Shown here in pieces: positions 42,070 through 51,312 of a stretch of DNA of 63,286 bases; position 1 is the first letter of the stretch, and every line of letters starts with the position of its first letter. Source of the DNA: Candidatus Ornithomonoglobus intestinigallinarum (GTDB lineage: Bacteria; Bacillota; Clostridia; UBA1381); assembly GCA_018715365.1 (NCBI GenBank), contig DVLU01000029.1, positions 1 to 63,286 on the forward strand, read 5' to 3'. Below the pieces are notes generated by a model. It was not told the DNA's origin. It saw nothing but the letters and a program-made list of their open reading frames with translations, and did no database searches. Position numbers and translations under genes: made by a program.

Positions 42070-43239
42070 GTGATAAAAATAAAAAACGCAAAAATAATCA
42101 CCTGCGCCGGAGAGGTTTTTGAAAACGGCGCCGTAATATTCGATGAAAAAATCCGTTATGCGGGCGCCGATACGGACGCGTTCGACGTATCGGAAACGAT
42201 AGATGCGTCGGGGCTTGTTGTTACACCCGGACTTATCGACGCGCACTGCCACGTCGGAATATTCGAAGACTCCGTCGGCTTTGAGGGCGACGACGGCAAC
42301 GAGGACAGCGACCCCGTAACGCCGCACCTTCGCGCGATAGACGGCATAAACCCGTTTGACAGGGCGTTTGAGGATGCCAGAAATGCGGGAATTACGGCCG
42401 TTGTGACGGGCCCCGGCAGCGCAAACCCGATAGGCGGGCAGTTTGCCGCTGTAAAAACGAGCGGGATCTGCATAGACGATATGATTATAAAAGCCCCGTG
42501 CGCGATGAAATTTGCACTCGGCGAAAACCCGAAAACGGTATACAGCGAAAAAGAGGACGCGCCCGTTACGCGCATGGGCACGGCTGCGCTTATACGCGAA
42601 GCGCTTATAAAAGCATCGATATACATGGAACAGTTTGAGAACTGGAAGCGCGATCCCGAGGAACACGACCGTCCGGAATTCGATATGAAGGCCGAAGCTC
42701 TTATGCCCGTCATCAAAGGCGAGCTGCCGGTAAAAATCCATGCCCACCGTGCCGACGACATATGCACGGCAATACGCATAGGCAGGGAATTCGGGCTGAA
42801 AATAACGATAGAGCATTGCTCCGACGGCGACAGGATAGCCGACATTTTATCGCGTGAAAACGTGCCGGTTATGCTCGGGCCGACGCTTTCCGACAGAAGC
42901 AAGCCGGAGCTCAAAAACCTGACGTTTGACACGTACAGGAATTTATCGGAGCGCGGCATAAGCGTTGCGATAATAACCGATCATCCCGAGATTACAATAG
43001 AAAACCTCCCGCTGTGCGCCGCAATGGCCGTGCGCCACGGCATGGACGAAACGAAGGCGCTGTATGCAATAACGAGCGCAGCGGCGAAAAACTGCGGCAT
43101 AGGCGATATTGTCGGAACGATTGAGGTCGGCAAGGACGCGGATATTGCCGTGTTTACCGACTTGCCCGTGAGGTTTGACGCAAGGTGCGTGTATACGTTT
43201 GTAAACGGTAAATGCGTGCACAGCCCAAAGGCGGAATAA
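42070..43239 (+). CDS. Amidohydrolase-family protein
   Basis: This is a 389-residue amidohydrolase with the metal motif DAHCHVG after VTPGLI, a later HAHRADDICTA and a HCSDGDRIAD region, and an ITDHPEI aspartate. It resembles imidazolonepropionase-like enzymes of unknown substrate. The start is GTG, after AAGGAG. The gene stands alone, convergent with sirC. The C-terminal GKDADIAVF strand belongs to the small beta domain. Confidence 0.88.
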   Translation: MIKIKNAKIITCAGEVFENGAVIFDEKIRYAGADTDAFDVSETIDASGLVVTPGLIDAHCHVGIFEDSVGFEGDDGNEDSDPVTPHLRAIDGINPFDRAFEDARNAGITAVVTGPGSANPIGGQFAAVKTSGICIDDMIIKAPCAMKFALGENPKTVYSEKEDAPVTRMGTAALIREALIKASIYMEQFENWKRDPEEHDRPEFDMKAEALMPVIKGELPVKIHAHRADDICTAIRIGREFGLKITIEHCSDGDRIADILSRENVPVMLGPTLSDRSKPELKNLTFDTYRNLSERGISVAIITDHPEITIENLPLCAAMAVRHGMDETKALYAITSAAAKNCGIGDIVGTIEVGKDADIAVFTDLPVRFDARCVYTFVNGKCVHSPKAE

Positions 43240-43262
43240 GCGGCATAAGCCGCCGTGCGGTT

Positions 43263-43853
43263 TCAAATGGTGCCGGCAGCAGCGCTTTCCGCAAGCCGCT
43301 CATACGCCTCCGCGTCCTCGGCCGCAAGCCGCACGGCCTGCTCCGAAAGCAGGGCTTCATAACCGCCGCGTCCGAGCTTTTTTCTGTATTTTGCCAATAT
43401 TTTTGCCGCCGCGTCATATCCGTCCAGCCGGACGCCGCGGCAGATACGGCGGCTGAGTGCCGGCACTCCCGTGCTGACCTGCATCGTTATTTGGCCCTCG
43501 CGTTTCACCGCGCCGTTTATAAAATCCCCTCTGCCGTCAGCCGACATCGCAAGCACGCCGTTTTCCGCCGCATCCCGCAGCACCGCGCCGTTTACGTTTT
43601 TATCGTCCGCCGCGGCAATAACAACAAAGCTGCCCTTAATATCGGACGGCACATAAGCCCGTTTTATTATTTCAATATCCGCGCCGCCGCTCAAAAGCCG
43701 TATAATACTCTCGCTTATTTCCGGCGCAACGACTCTTACACGCGCGCCGGCGCCGAGCAGCCCGTTTATTTTGCGTGCCGCAACGTTTCCCCCGCCTATT
43801 ACGGTGCAGAGCTTATTTTCAACTCTCAGCATTACTGGATAATATTTTTCCAA
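43263..43853 (-). CDS. sirC: Precorrin-2 dehydrogenase / sirohydrochlorin ferrochelatase-type protein
   Basis: This is a 196-residue NAD-binding protein of the CysG-N/Met8 family. The start YYPVMLRVENKLCTVIGGGNVAARK holds the Rossmann glycine motif. Asp in AAADDKNVN and the STGVPALSRRICRG segment are also conserved. It oxidises precorrin-2 to sirohydrochlorin. It follows hemB by 12 bases. No CysG-A methyltransferase or uroporphyrinogen synthase gene is nearby. Confidence 0.88.
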   Translation of the reverse strand: MEKYYPVMLRVENKLCTVIGGGNVAARKINGLLGAGARVRVVAPEISESIIRLLSGGADIEIIKRAYVPSDIKGSFVVIAAADDKNVNGAVLRDAAENGVLAMSADGRGDFINGAVKREGQITMQVSTGVPALSRRICRGVRLDGYDAAAKILAKYRKKLGRGGYEALLSEQAVRLAAEDAEAYERLAESAAAGTI

Positions 43854-43865
43854 TTTATATGCTCC

Positions 43866-44825
43866 TTATCCGTTAAGCCACTTTGCAACCTGCGGCGCAA
43901 AATACGTTATTATCATATCGGCGCCCGCACGGCTTATTGAAATCAGCGATTCCGTAACCGCGCTTTTTTCATCGATGTATCCCGCCGCTGCGGCTGCTTT
44001 TATCATCGCATATTCGCCGCTTACCTGATACGCCGCAAGCGGCGCGTGAAACTCACGGCGCATATCGCTTAAAACGTCAAGATACGGCATTGCCGGCTTT
44101 ACCATTATAATATCCGCGCCCTCATTGATATCGAGCGACGCTTCGATAAACGCTTCGCGGCGGTTGCGGCAGTCCATCTGATACGTTTTCCTGTCGCCGA
44201 ACGCCGGCGCGGAGCCGGCCGCTTCCCTGAACGGCCCGTAAAACGCCGACGCGTATTTTACGCTGTACGACATTATCAGCGTGTTTTCAAAGCCGCTTTC
44301 GTCAAGTGCCGCCCGTATGGACGCCGTGTGCCCGTCCATCATATCGGACGGCGCAACAATATCTGCCCCCGCCTCCGCACAGCTTACCGCCGCCTTTGCA
44401 AGCAGCTCAAGCGTCTTGTCGTTATTTACATATCCGTTCTCAACAACTCCGCAGTGGCCGTGGCTTGTATATTCGCAAAGGCATATATCGGTTATGACAA
44501 CAAGCTCCGGGAAGAGCGATTTTGCAAGCCTTACGGCATTCTGCACTATTCCGTGCGGACAGTACGCGCCGCTTCCCGTTTCGTCCTTTTCTTTCGGTAT
44601 GCCGAAAAACAAAACGCTTGTTATTCCGAGTCCGGCAATTTCCTTAAGCGCGCACTCGAGATCTTTAAGCGAATACCTCTTTATCCCCGGCATTGCCTCT
44701 ATGTCCTCAGTTTCGCCTTCCGTTACAAACATAGGGTATATAAGCTTTTTTATATCTATCGAGCTTTCGCTCACAAGGCCGCGTATCGCCGCGTTCAGCC
44801 TGTTCCTTCTCGGTCTTTTTATCAT
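43866..44825 (-). CDS. hemB: Porphobilinogen synthase (ALA dehydratase)
   Basis: This is a 319-residue enzyme condensing two 5-aminolevulinate molecules. Catalytic lysines are in YSVKYASAFYGPF and IIMVKPAMPYLD. The zinc-type cysteine site is DICLCEYTSHGHCG. The frame is open to 44903. I chose the ATG at 44825 (MIKRPRRNRL) because the family starts there and AAGGAG precedes it; 44846 is also possible. The sirC partner follows. The upstream region has a cluster of DnaA-box-like sites. Confidence 0.94.
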   Translation of the reverse strand: MIKRPRRNRLNAAIRGLVSESSIDIKKLIYPMFVTEGETEDIEAMPGIKRYSLKDLECALKEIAGLGITSVLFFGIPKEKDETGSGAYCPHGIVQNAVRLAKSLFPELVVITDICLCEYTSHGHCGVVENGYVNNDKTLELLAKAAVSCAEAGADIVAPSDMMDGHTASIRAALDESGFENTLIMSYSVKYASAFYGPFREAAGSAPAFGDRKTYQMDCRNRREAFIEASLDINEGADIIMVKPAMPYLDVLSDMRREFHAPLAAYQVSGEYAMIKAAAAAGYIDEKSAVTESLISISRAGADMIITYFAPQVAKWLNG

Positions 44826-44924
44826 TATAGCCATTAACTCCTTCATAAAAATCGTTACTCCGCAAAATAGCGAAATATTTGTTAATAAAATTTTCAGCTG
44901 CATTATGTTTTATGTCAACCGCCC

Positions 44925-45015
44925 GAGTTATCCACGATTTTGATGGATAACTCGCTCCTGGCGCAATTTTCCTTAATAAATTTACGCGCAAAATCGTGGA
45001 TAACGCCGTGGATAA
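44925..45015. promoter_or_regulatory. Cluster of DnaA-box-like sites upstream of hemB
   Basis: Three exact TTATCCACG nonamers (44928-44936 plus; 44995-45003 and 45007-45015 minus) and one TTATCCATC (44942-44950, minus) lie within 91 bases. A perfect 15-base inverted repeat, TTATCCACGATTTTG (44928-44942) with its complement at 44989-45003, encloses an AT-rich centre. GAGTTATCCA/TGGATAACTC forms a second, nested palindrome (44925-44934, 44944-44953). Confidence 0.6.
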
Positions 45016-45095
45016 GTGGATATTTCACACGCTGCGGTGCAAATTATGGTAAACTTTTTTATTTGCAAACGTGATTTTCGAAATTGCATGCGTGA

Positions 45096-46493
45096 TCATT
45101 TCCAAAGATTGTACATATCGCACGCTATGCCGTAGGTATAGACGGTGCGGACGTAGTCGGCGTTAAACTGCGCGGCAAGCTCATCGGGGACGGGATCGCC
45201 CGCCGGGACAAACAGCGCGGCCCATTTGCAGGCGCCGGCGTTAAAGTCGGACAGCGCGTATATATTTTCGAACGGAGAGCCCTTTGAGAGCTTTGGCCTG
45301 TATACGGGAGCGGAATCGGAATAGTAGCTGAGCACTCCGTAGAGATGCGAATCGACAAAGCATATAAGCGCTTCGTATTGAGCCTCGTCGAGATATTGCT
45401 TTATATCAAGCTCTGCCGCGTCGTATTCCGTTTTTACGGCCGAAGGATAATTTGCGGCAAAGCCGCTTATGAAAAACAGCGTTATTATAACGGTAACGGC
45501 CTTTTTTGTTACAGCGCCCAGCCCTATCGCTCCGGCAGCAATGAGCAGCGGCAGCGACGGAACGGCGTAGCGTTCTATAAAAACGGGGCGTACCGCTATC
45601 GACGCCGCAATGCCTATAATATTTGTAAGCACAAATACGAGAGCCGCGCAGGCGGCGATTTTGTTAAGGCGCCTGTCGCCGTTTATTATAAGAGCGGCTG
45701 CGGCGCATACGGCAAGAACGGCTATGCCCGTAAGATAAAACGGCGTTATGCCGTCGCAGCCGAACCATACCGTGAAATAATTAAGCACAGCGGACGGCGT
45801 TATGGGCGCAATCCAATACGCGTTTTCAACCTTGTCGGCAAGCTGCGAAACAAACGATGCAAGCCACGGAATGTACGCCGTAACGGTCAGCGCCGCCGAT
45901 ACAAGCCACGGCTTTATTTTCTTTATTTTTATGCAGCGGACAAAAAGCATCGCGTAAATTATCCCCGCCGAAACGAGCGCAAAATAATGCGTATACGCGG
46001 CAAGCGTGCCGAAAAGCGCAAAAATCAGAAAATCACGGATTCGTCCGCCGCTCTGCGCCGAATAGGCAAAAAGCCCGCAGCCCGTAACAAAAAACGACGC
46101 CCAGCCGTACATCCGCACCTCAACGGAAAACGTTGTCATAACGGGAAGCATCGCAAGCATGAGCGCAAACAAAAGCCCCGTTTTTTTGTTTATTGCTTTT
46201 GAAAGCTTAAAAAAGCCGAGCAGAAGCGTTAAAAGCAGCGGTATTACGGAAAATATCTTTGCCGCTATGAGGCTGTAGCCGAACGGCGCGGTGAAAATTT
46301 TAAGCATAAAATAATAGAGCGGAGGATGGACGTCCTGCGCCGTTATCCGGCATATTTCGCCGAACGAATGCTCTATCATCGCCATCGAATACGCTTCGTC
46401 ATACCAGACGGCGCCGTTAAACATGAGCAGCGTATACGATACGGCGGCAAATATAAATATACATATAAATGAAAGGTTATATAGCTTTTTCAA
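45096..46493 (-). CDS. GT-C membrane glycosyltransferase (ArnT/PMT-like, GT39-type)
   Basis: This is a 465-residue polytopic protein with about ten membrane segments. The first periplasmic loop has AVWYDEAYSMAMIEHSF, with the acidic Asp-Glu expected of GT-C enzymes, then DVHPPLYYFMLKIF. Such enzymes transfer sugars from polyprenyl-phosphate donors to envelope acceptors. Eighteen bases upstream is a GtrB/DPM1-type gene, which would make the lipid-linked donor. The acceptor is unknown. Confidence 0.85.
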   Translation of the reverse strand: MKKLYNLSFICIFIFAAVSYTLLMFNGAVWYDEAYSMAMIEHSFGEICRITAQDVHPPLYYFMLKIFTAPFGYSLIAAKIFSVIPLLLTLLLGFFKLSKAINKKTGLLFALMLAMLPVMTTFSVEVRMYGWASFFVTGCGLFAYSAQSGGRIRDFLIFALFGTLAAYTHYFALVSAGIIYAMLFVRCIKIKKIKPWLVSAALTVTAYIPWLASFVSQLADKVENAYWIAPITPSAVLNYFTVWFGCDGITPFYLTGIAVLAVCAAAALIINGDRRLNKIAACAALVFVLTNIIGIAASIAVRPVFIERYAVPSLPLLIAAGAIGLGAVTKKAVTVIITLFFISGFAANYPSAVKTEYDAAELDIKQYLDEAQYEALICFVDSHLYGVLSYYSDSAPVYRPKLSKGSPFENIYALSDFNAGACKWAALFVPAGDPVPDELAAQFNADYVRTVYTYGIACDMYNLWK

Positions 46494-46511
46494 TTTTTCA
46501 TACTCCGATAC

Positions 46512-47468
46512 TTACTTTTCCATGTTCTCTATGTTCGTTTCGCGCGTTATATAAATCGGGCGGCGCTTTGTTTCCATATATGTTTTTGAAAGATACTGGC
46601 CGATTACGCCTATCGAGAAAAGCTGTACGCCCGAAAGCAGGAAGATCACGCACATCATCGACGGATAGCCGGCAACGGGATCGCCCCATATAAGCGTTTT
46701 TGCAACTATGACAACTATAAGCACAACGGCTATAAGGCAGAATATAAGCCCGAACACCGACGCAATCGAAAGCGGTACGGTTGAAAACGCCATTATTCCG
46801 TCGAGCGAATACAGAAGCAGCTTTGAAAAGCTCCATTTTGTTTCTCCGGCGCTGCGCCCGATGTTTTGATATGATATCCAATGCGTTTTAAAGCCCACCC
46901 AGCTGAATATGCCTTTCGAAAAACGGTTATATTCGCGAAGGCTGAGCACGGCGTCAACCATGCTGCGCGTCATAAGGCGGTAATCGCGCGCGCCGTCAAC
47001 TATTTCGGTCGATGATATTTTGTTTATTATTTTATAAAAAAGCCTTGCGAAAAACGAACGTATTTTAGGCTCTCCCTCACGCGTTGCACGGCGCGTTGCA
47101 ATGCAGTCGTACACGCCCTTTTTAAGCTCCGCGTACATCTGCTTGAGCAGCGCGGGCGGGTCCTGAAGGTCCGCGTCCATAACGGCCGCGTAATCGCCCG
47201 TTGACGCTTCAAGTCCGGCAAGCATTGCCGCTTCTTTTCCGAAGTTACGTGAAAATGAGATAAATTTTACGTTTTCGTCGCGTTTTGCAAGCGATTTTAC
47301 AACAAAAAGCGTATCGTCCGAAGAACCGTCGTCGATAAATATAAGCTCGTAAACGGCGTCCATTTCGCCGAACACGCGCGTAAGCTCATTATAAAATGCC
47401 GGTATCGACGCGCCCTCGTTAAAGCACGGCACAACGATCGATATTGTATCGGATTTTTTTTCATTCAT
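46512..47468 (-). CDS. GT2 polyprenyl-phosphate sugar transferase (GtrB/DPM1-like)
   Basis: This 318-residue protein has an N-terminal GT2 domain (about 1-225; VVPCFNEGASIPAFY, FIDDGSSDDT, the DxD-type AAVMDADLQDPP) and two C-terminal membrane segments (about 232-295). Proteins with this architecture load a sugar onto undecaprenyl phosphate at the inner face. It is upstream of a GT-C gene in the same direction, and the two probably work in sequence. The sugar is unknown. Confidence 0.9.
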   Translation of the reverse strand: MNEKKSDTISIVVPCFNEGASIPAFYNELTRVFGEMDAVYELIFIDDGSSDDTLFVVKSLAKRDENVKFISFSRNFGKEAAMLAGLEASTGDYAAVMDADLQDPPALLKQMYAELKKGVYDCIATRRATREGEPKIRSFFARLFYKIINKISSTEIVDGARDYRLMTRSMVDAVLSLREYNRFSKGIFSWVGFKTHWISYQNIGRSAGETKWSFSKLLLYSLDGIMAFSTVPLSIASVFGLIFCLIAVVLIVVIVAKTLIWGDPVAGYPSMMCVIFLLSGVQLFSIGVIGQYLSKTYMETKRRPIYITRETNIENMEK

Positions 47469-47844
47469 GTTTATTTACACTTCCTTTAATCCCAAATTAA
47501 GCGTTTTATCCGTTATTTGCGGCACGTATCACGCCTTCCTCGGAAGGGAAAATATGCGCCGCTTTCTTATGCGCCCGTCACTGTCTGCTCCGGGCTGGTA
47601 ACGCACGCTGCGCGTTAAGGCCCTTCTGCAGACAGATGACGTGCGCGAAAAGATAAGGCAGCTGTTGTCTGTTACACGAAATGTTCGGTGCAGCAAGCGA
47701 AACGCGCACCGTCTTCGTGCACACGATAAAAGCTTTTTGCTTATGTTCGTGCGCGTGGTGTGCGTGAGCGCAGCAAGGCGATTTTTGAGCGGAACAGATA
47801 ACAGCTGCCGTTTTGCGCCAACGGGGCTCCGTCCCGGGGCAATA
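47469..47844. repeat. Gene-free block with mosaic and inverted repeats
   Basis: No credible gene is present. Inverted modules A (47521-47550) and B (47567-47592) are found. A hairpin of GTCACTGTCTGC/GCAGACAGATGAC (47577-47588, 47628-47640) encloses TAACGC/GCGTTA. A second inverted repeat, GGCAGCTGTTGTCTGTT (47657-47673) against 47793-47809 with one mismatch, brackets about 120 bases containing two related stretches ending GCAGCAAG(G)CG. Confidence 0.6.
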
Positions 47845-49272
47845 TCACGCTCTTTCAAGCGTAAACGTAAACTTGGTATACTTCACGTTTGAGCCTTCCT
47901 TTGTTTCAACGCTCTCAACCCAGACGCTCTGCTTATGCAGCACCATTATATTTTTAACAAGCGACAGTCCTATGCCGGCGCCGCTTTTTTCGCTTGTTCG
48001 CGATTTATCCGTTTTATAGAACCTGTTGAATATACTGCTCAGCTCGGAGCTGTCTATGCCGTCGCCGAAATTGCCTATGGAAACGTATGCCTTGCGCTTT
48101 TCCGTCCACGTTGATATGCCCATGGTCGTATTCGGATATGAGAATTTTATTGCGTTATCCATAATATTTAAAATAACGCGCTTGATCGAATCCCTGTCGG
48201 CAAGCACCTTCAGCTCGTCCGACTTAAAGTCAACGTTAAGGTCAAGATTCTTTTCGCATATGCGGCTTTCAAGACCTATTATACAGGTGCGTATAAGCTC
48301 GTTTATATCAAACTCGGTTATATCGAGCTTATATTCGCTCGAGGACATTTTTGTCATCTCAAACATATCGTTTACAAGCTTTGTGAGCCGTCTTGATTCG
48401 TCAAGCACTATTTTCAAATAATATTCGTGCTTCTCGGGCGGGATTGTCCCGTCAAGAATACCCTCAACAAAGCCCGATATGCTCGTCATCGGCGTCCTCA
48501 GCTCATGCGAAACGTCGCTTACAAAGCCGGAACGCTGCTTTTCGAGCTCGCCCATGCTCTTTGCCATAAAGTTAAAGCTCGACGCAAGCTGGCCTATTTC
48601 ATCGTTCGATTCCACCTCAACGCGCTTGCCGAAATTGCCCGCGGCAATATCCCGCACGGCATTGTTTATACGGCTTATCGGGCGCGATATGCTCAGCGAC
48701 TGGAAATATACCATAACAAACGCAAACGCCATCGATACAAGCGCGACGATTATAAACACGTACATAAGCTCCATTGCCGTTTTCTGCATTTCGGGCAGAA
48801 ACATATTGAAAAACGCGCTGCCTATCCTTGTGCCCTGATAATATATCGGAAAGCCGACCGTGAGCATATTCCTTGCATACTGACCGTTGAAATCGCCTTT
48901 TTTCACTATGCGGCTCTTTGTCAGAAGCTCCTCCATATACTCCGCCGGCACGCTTGTGATCTGCGCCGTGCTTTCGGTCACTTCGCCGTCGTTGTTTGTT
49001 ATTACCACATCGGCGTCAAGGAAGCTGCTCCAGAACTGTAGCATGCTTTTAAAGGCTATGCGCGTTCTTATATCGTTTGCTTCGATGTGCGTTGCGCCCG
49101 TCCAGTGCTCCACGTTGTCCGCCATTGCCGTTGCCGACTCTATCTTCTGCTTTTCTATAAAGCTGTTCATAAAGATCATCGACGGTACCGACACGCACAG
49201 AAGCACAACGACAAGTATCATGCTGTAGGCAAAAAACAGCCGCCTGAATATCGACGTTTTATGCGTATTCAT
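47845..49272 (-). CDS. Sensor histidine kinase
   Basis: This is a 475-residue membrane kinase. Membrane segments are at about 12-35 and 170-190, enclosing an extracytoplasmic sensor domain of about 135 residues. A HAMP domain follows (about 190-245), then HisKA with phosphoacceptor His256 (SDVSHELRTPM) and an ATPase domain (ILNIMDNAIKFSY; GAGIGLSLVKNI). It is seven bases after its response regulator. The signal is unknown; the sensor region has no recognised fold. Confidence 0.93.
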   Translation of the reverse strand: MNTHKTSIFRRLFFAYSMILVVVLLCVSVPSMIFMNSFIEKQKIESATAMADNVEHWTGATHIEANDIRTRIAFKSMLQFWSSFLDADVVITNNDGEVTESTAQITSVPAEYMEELLTKSRIVKKGDFNGQYARNMLTVGFPIYYQGTRIGSAFFNMFLPEMQKTAMELMYVFIIVALVSMAFAFVMVYFQSLSISRPISRINNAVRDIAAGNFGKRVEVESNDEIGQLASSFNFMAKSMGELEKQRSGFVSDVSHELRTPMTSISGFVEGILDGTIPPEKHEYYLKIVLDESRRLTKLVNDMFEMTKMSSSEYKLDITEFDINELIRTCIIGLESRICEKNLDLNVDFKSDELKVLADRDSIKRVILNIMDNAIKFSYPNTTMGISTWTEKRKAYVSIGNFGDGIDSSELSSIFNRFYKTDKSRTSEKSGAGIGLSLVKNIMVLHKQSVWVESVETKEGSNVKYTKFTFTLERA

Positions 49273-49279
49273 ACAATTA

Positions 49280-49969
49280 TCATCTCACTTCGAATTTGTA
49301 GCCGACGCCCCATACGGTTTTGAGCTGCCAGTTTGCATCCTCAACGTTTTCGAGCTTTTCCCTTAAGCGCTTTATATGCACGTCCACCGTTCTCGAATCT
49401 CCGAAATAGTCAAAGCCCCACACCTCCTCAAGCAGCTGCTCGCGCGTGAACACCCTGTTCGGATTTGACGCAAGGAAGAATAAAAGCTCAAGCTCCTTGG
49501 GCGGTATTTCCGTTATTTTCCCGTTTATTTTAAGCTCGTAATTTGAAAGGTTTATTGAGAGATTATTGTAATTTATCTCCTTTGCGGCGTCGGCGTCCTT
49601 TGTGTCGCTGCGGCGCAGCACCGCCTTAACGCGCGCTATAAGCTCCTTTGTTTCAAACGGCTTTACCATATAATCGTCCGCTCCGAGCTCAAGACCGAGA
49701 ACCTTATCGAACGTTTCGCCCTTTGCCGTCAGCATTATTATCGGCACGTTTGACGTTTTGCGTATTTCGCGGCACACGTCCCAGCCGTCCATTTCGGGCA
49801 TCATAACGTCAAGTATTATTATTGCCGGCGACTCCGACTTGAATTTTTCCACTGCCTCGCGTCCGTTTGACGCCGTTGCAACCGTAAAGCCCTCTTTTTC
49901 AAAATACAGCTTTATAAGCTCCGCGATATGCGCGTCGTCATCCACAACAAGCACTTTATTGTTCTGCAT
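49280..49969 (-). CDS. OmpR-family response regulator
   Basis: This is a 229-residue regulator with a receiver domain (Asp10, Asp11, phosphoacceptor Asp54 in IIILDVMMPEMDGWD, MLTAK) and a winged-helix DNA-binding domain (about 128-229, NRVFTREQLLEEVWGFDYFGDSRTVDVHI in two parts). It is phosphorylated by the kinase encoded just downstream. The leader of about 110 bases after a TATAAT (near 50082) contains GCAAAA/TTTTGC. Target genes are not evident. Confidence 0.95.
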   Translation of the reverse strand: MQNNKVLVVDDDAHIAELIKLYFEKEGFTVATASNGREAVEKFKSESPAIIILDVMMPEMDGWDVCREIRKTSNVPIIMLTAKGETFDKVLGLELGADDYMVKPFETKELIARVKAVLRRSDTKDADAAKEINYNNLSINLSNYELKINGKITEIPPKELELLFFLASNPNRVFTREQLLEEVWGFDYFGDSRTVDVHIKRLREKLENVEDANWQLKTVWGVGYKFEVR

Positions 49970-50190
49970 ATTCCCATGCCTCCCTGTTTGTTTTTTGGGG
50001 CATATAACAGCGTTTTATGTACCGTTCCGCAAAATCAAACATTTTGCCGCCCCTTTGTATCACACTTATTATACCATATAACAGAAAAATAATAAAGAGT
50101 ATTGCTAAATTTTTTTTAATGATGTATAATGTATATCAGACACATTTTACATTCTATTAACAGAACATTCACAGAAAGGATAATATCATT

Positions 50191-51285
50191 ATGAAGCTTG
50201 GAATAGTAGGACTTCCCAACGTCGGCAAGTCCACATTGTTTAACGCAATAACGCAGGCGGGCGCGGAATCGGCAAACTACCCGTTCTGCACGATAGAGCC
50301 GAACGTGGGGATCGTTGACGTCCCCGATGAGCGCCTTGACCGTCTTGCCGAAATGTATAACCCGAAAAAAGTTACGCACGCATATATCGAATTCGTTGAC
50401 ATTGCCGGCCTTGTGAAGGGCGCGTCAAAGGGCGAAGGCCTGGGAAACAAGTTCCTTTCGCATATACGTGAGGTTGACGCGATAGTTCACGTTGTCCGCT
50501 GCTTTGAGGACCCGAACATAACTCACGTTGACGGCTCCATAGACCCGATACGCGACATTGAAACGATAAATCTCGAGCTTATCTTCTCCGACCTTGAGAT
50601 GATCGAGCGCCGTATAGACCGCACAAAAAAGGCGATGAAGGGCGACAAGTCGCTTGCATCGGAGCTCTCGCTTCTGGAGCGCGTAAAGGCGCACATGGAG
50701 GAGGGCAAACCCGCAAGAACGCTTTCCTATACGGAGGACGAAGCAGCGGTAATGAAGGACATTTTCCTCATTTCGATGAAGCCGGTAATATATGCCGCAA
50801 ACGTCGCCGAGGAGGATTTCGCAAACGGCATCGAAAACAACGAATACGTTTCGCGCGTTAAGGAATTTGCCGCAGCGGAAAATTCGCAGGTAATGCCCGT
50901 TTCGGCAAAAATAGAAGAAGAAATAGCTCAACTTGACGGCGAGGAGCGCGATATGTTCCTTGAGGAATTAAACATGAGCGAATCGGGGCTTGACAGGCTC
51001 ATAAAGGCAAGCTACACGCTTTTGGGGCTCATAAGCTATCTTACGGCGGGCGAACCGGAGGTCCGCGCATGGACGATAAAGAAGGGCACAAAGGCGCCGC
51101 AGGCTGCCGGAAAAATCCATTCCGATTTTGAGCGCGGCTTTATACGCGCCGAGGTTGTTCATTACGACGACCTCATGGAATGCGGCTCGATGGCCGCCGC
51201 AAAGGAAAAAGGCCTTGTCAGAAGCGAGGGCAAGGATTACGTTATGCAGGACGGCGACGTTGTGCTGTTTAGGTTTAACGTATAA
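50191..51285 (+). CDS. ychF: Ribosome-associated ATPase YchF
   Basis: This is a 364-residue Obg-related P-loop protein with ATP preference. G1 is GLPNVGKSTLF (about 6-16), followed by DIAGLVKGASKGEGLGN (G3 region), a coiled-coil helical insertion (about 130-200) and a C-terminal TGS domain. This universal protein binds ribosomes and responds to oxidative stress. It is divergent from the response regulator. The ATG follows AAAGGA. Confidence 0.95.
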   Translation: MKLGIVGLPNVGKSTLFNAITQAGAESANYPFCTIEPNVGIVDVPDERLDRLAEMYNPKKVTHAYIEFVDIAGLVKGASKGEGLGNKFLSHIREVDAIVHVVRCFEDPNITHVDGSIDPIRDIETINLELIFSDLEMIERRIDRTKKAMKGDKSLASELSLLERVKAHMEEGKPARTLSYTEDEAAVMKDIFLISMKPVIYAANVAEEDFANGIENNEYVSRVKEFAAAENSQVMPVSAKIEEEIAQLDGEERDMFLEELNMSESGLDRLIKASYTLLGLISYLTAGEPEVRAWTIKKGTKAPQAAGKIHSDFERGFIRAEVVHYDDLMECGSMAAAKEKGLVRSEGKDYVMQDGDVVLFRFNV

Positions 51286-51312
51286 AAGCACTGCCGAAAG
51301 GAAGGCCGCAAA

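Noticed and set aside
44925-45022. Chromosomal origin oriC
   Set aside because: DnaA-box-like sites are present, but dnaA, dnaN, gyrB or rpmH are not nearby and no DNA unwinding trio series was seen.
47469-47844. CRISPR array
   Set aside because: The repeats are inverted and few, with no regular direct repeats and spacers and no cas genes.
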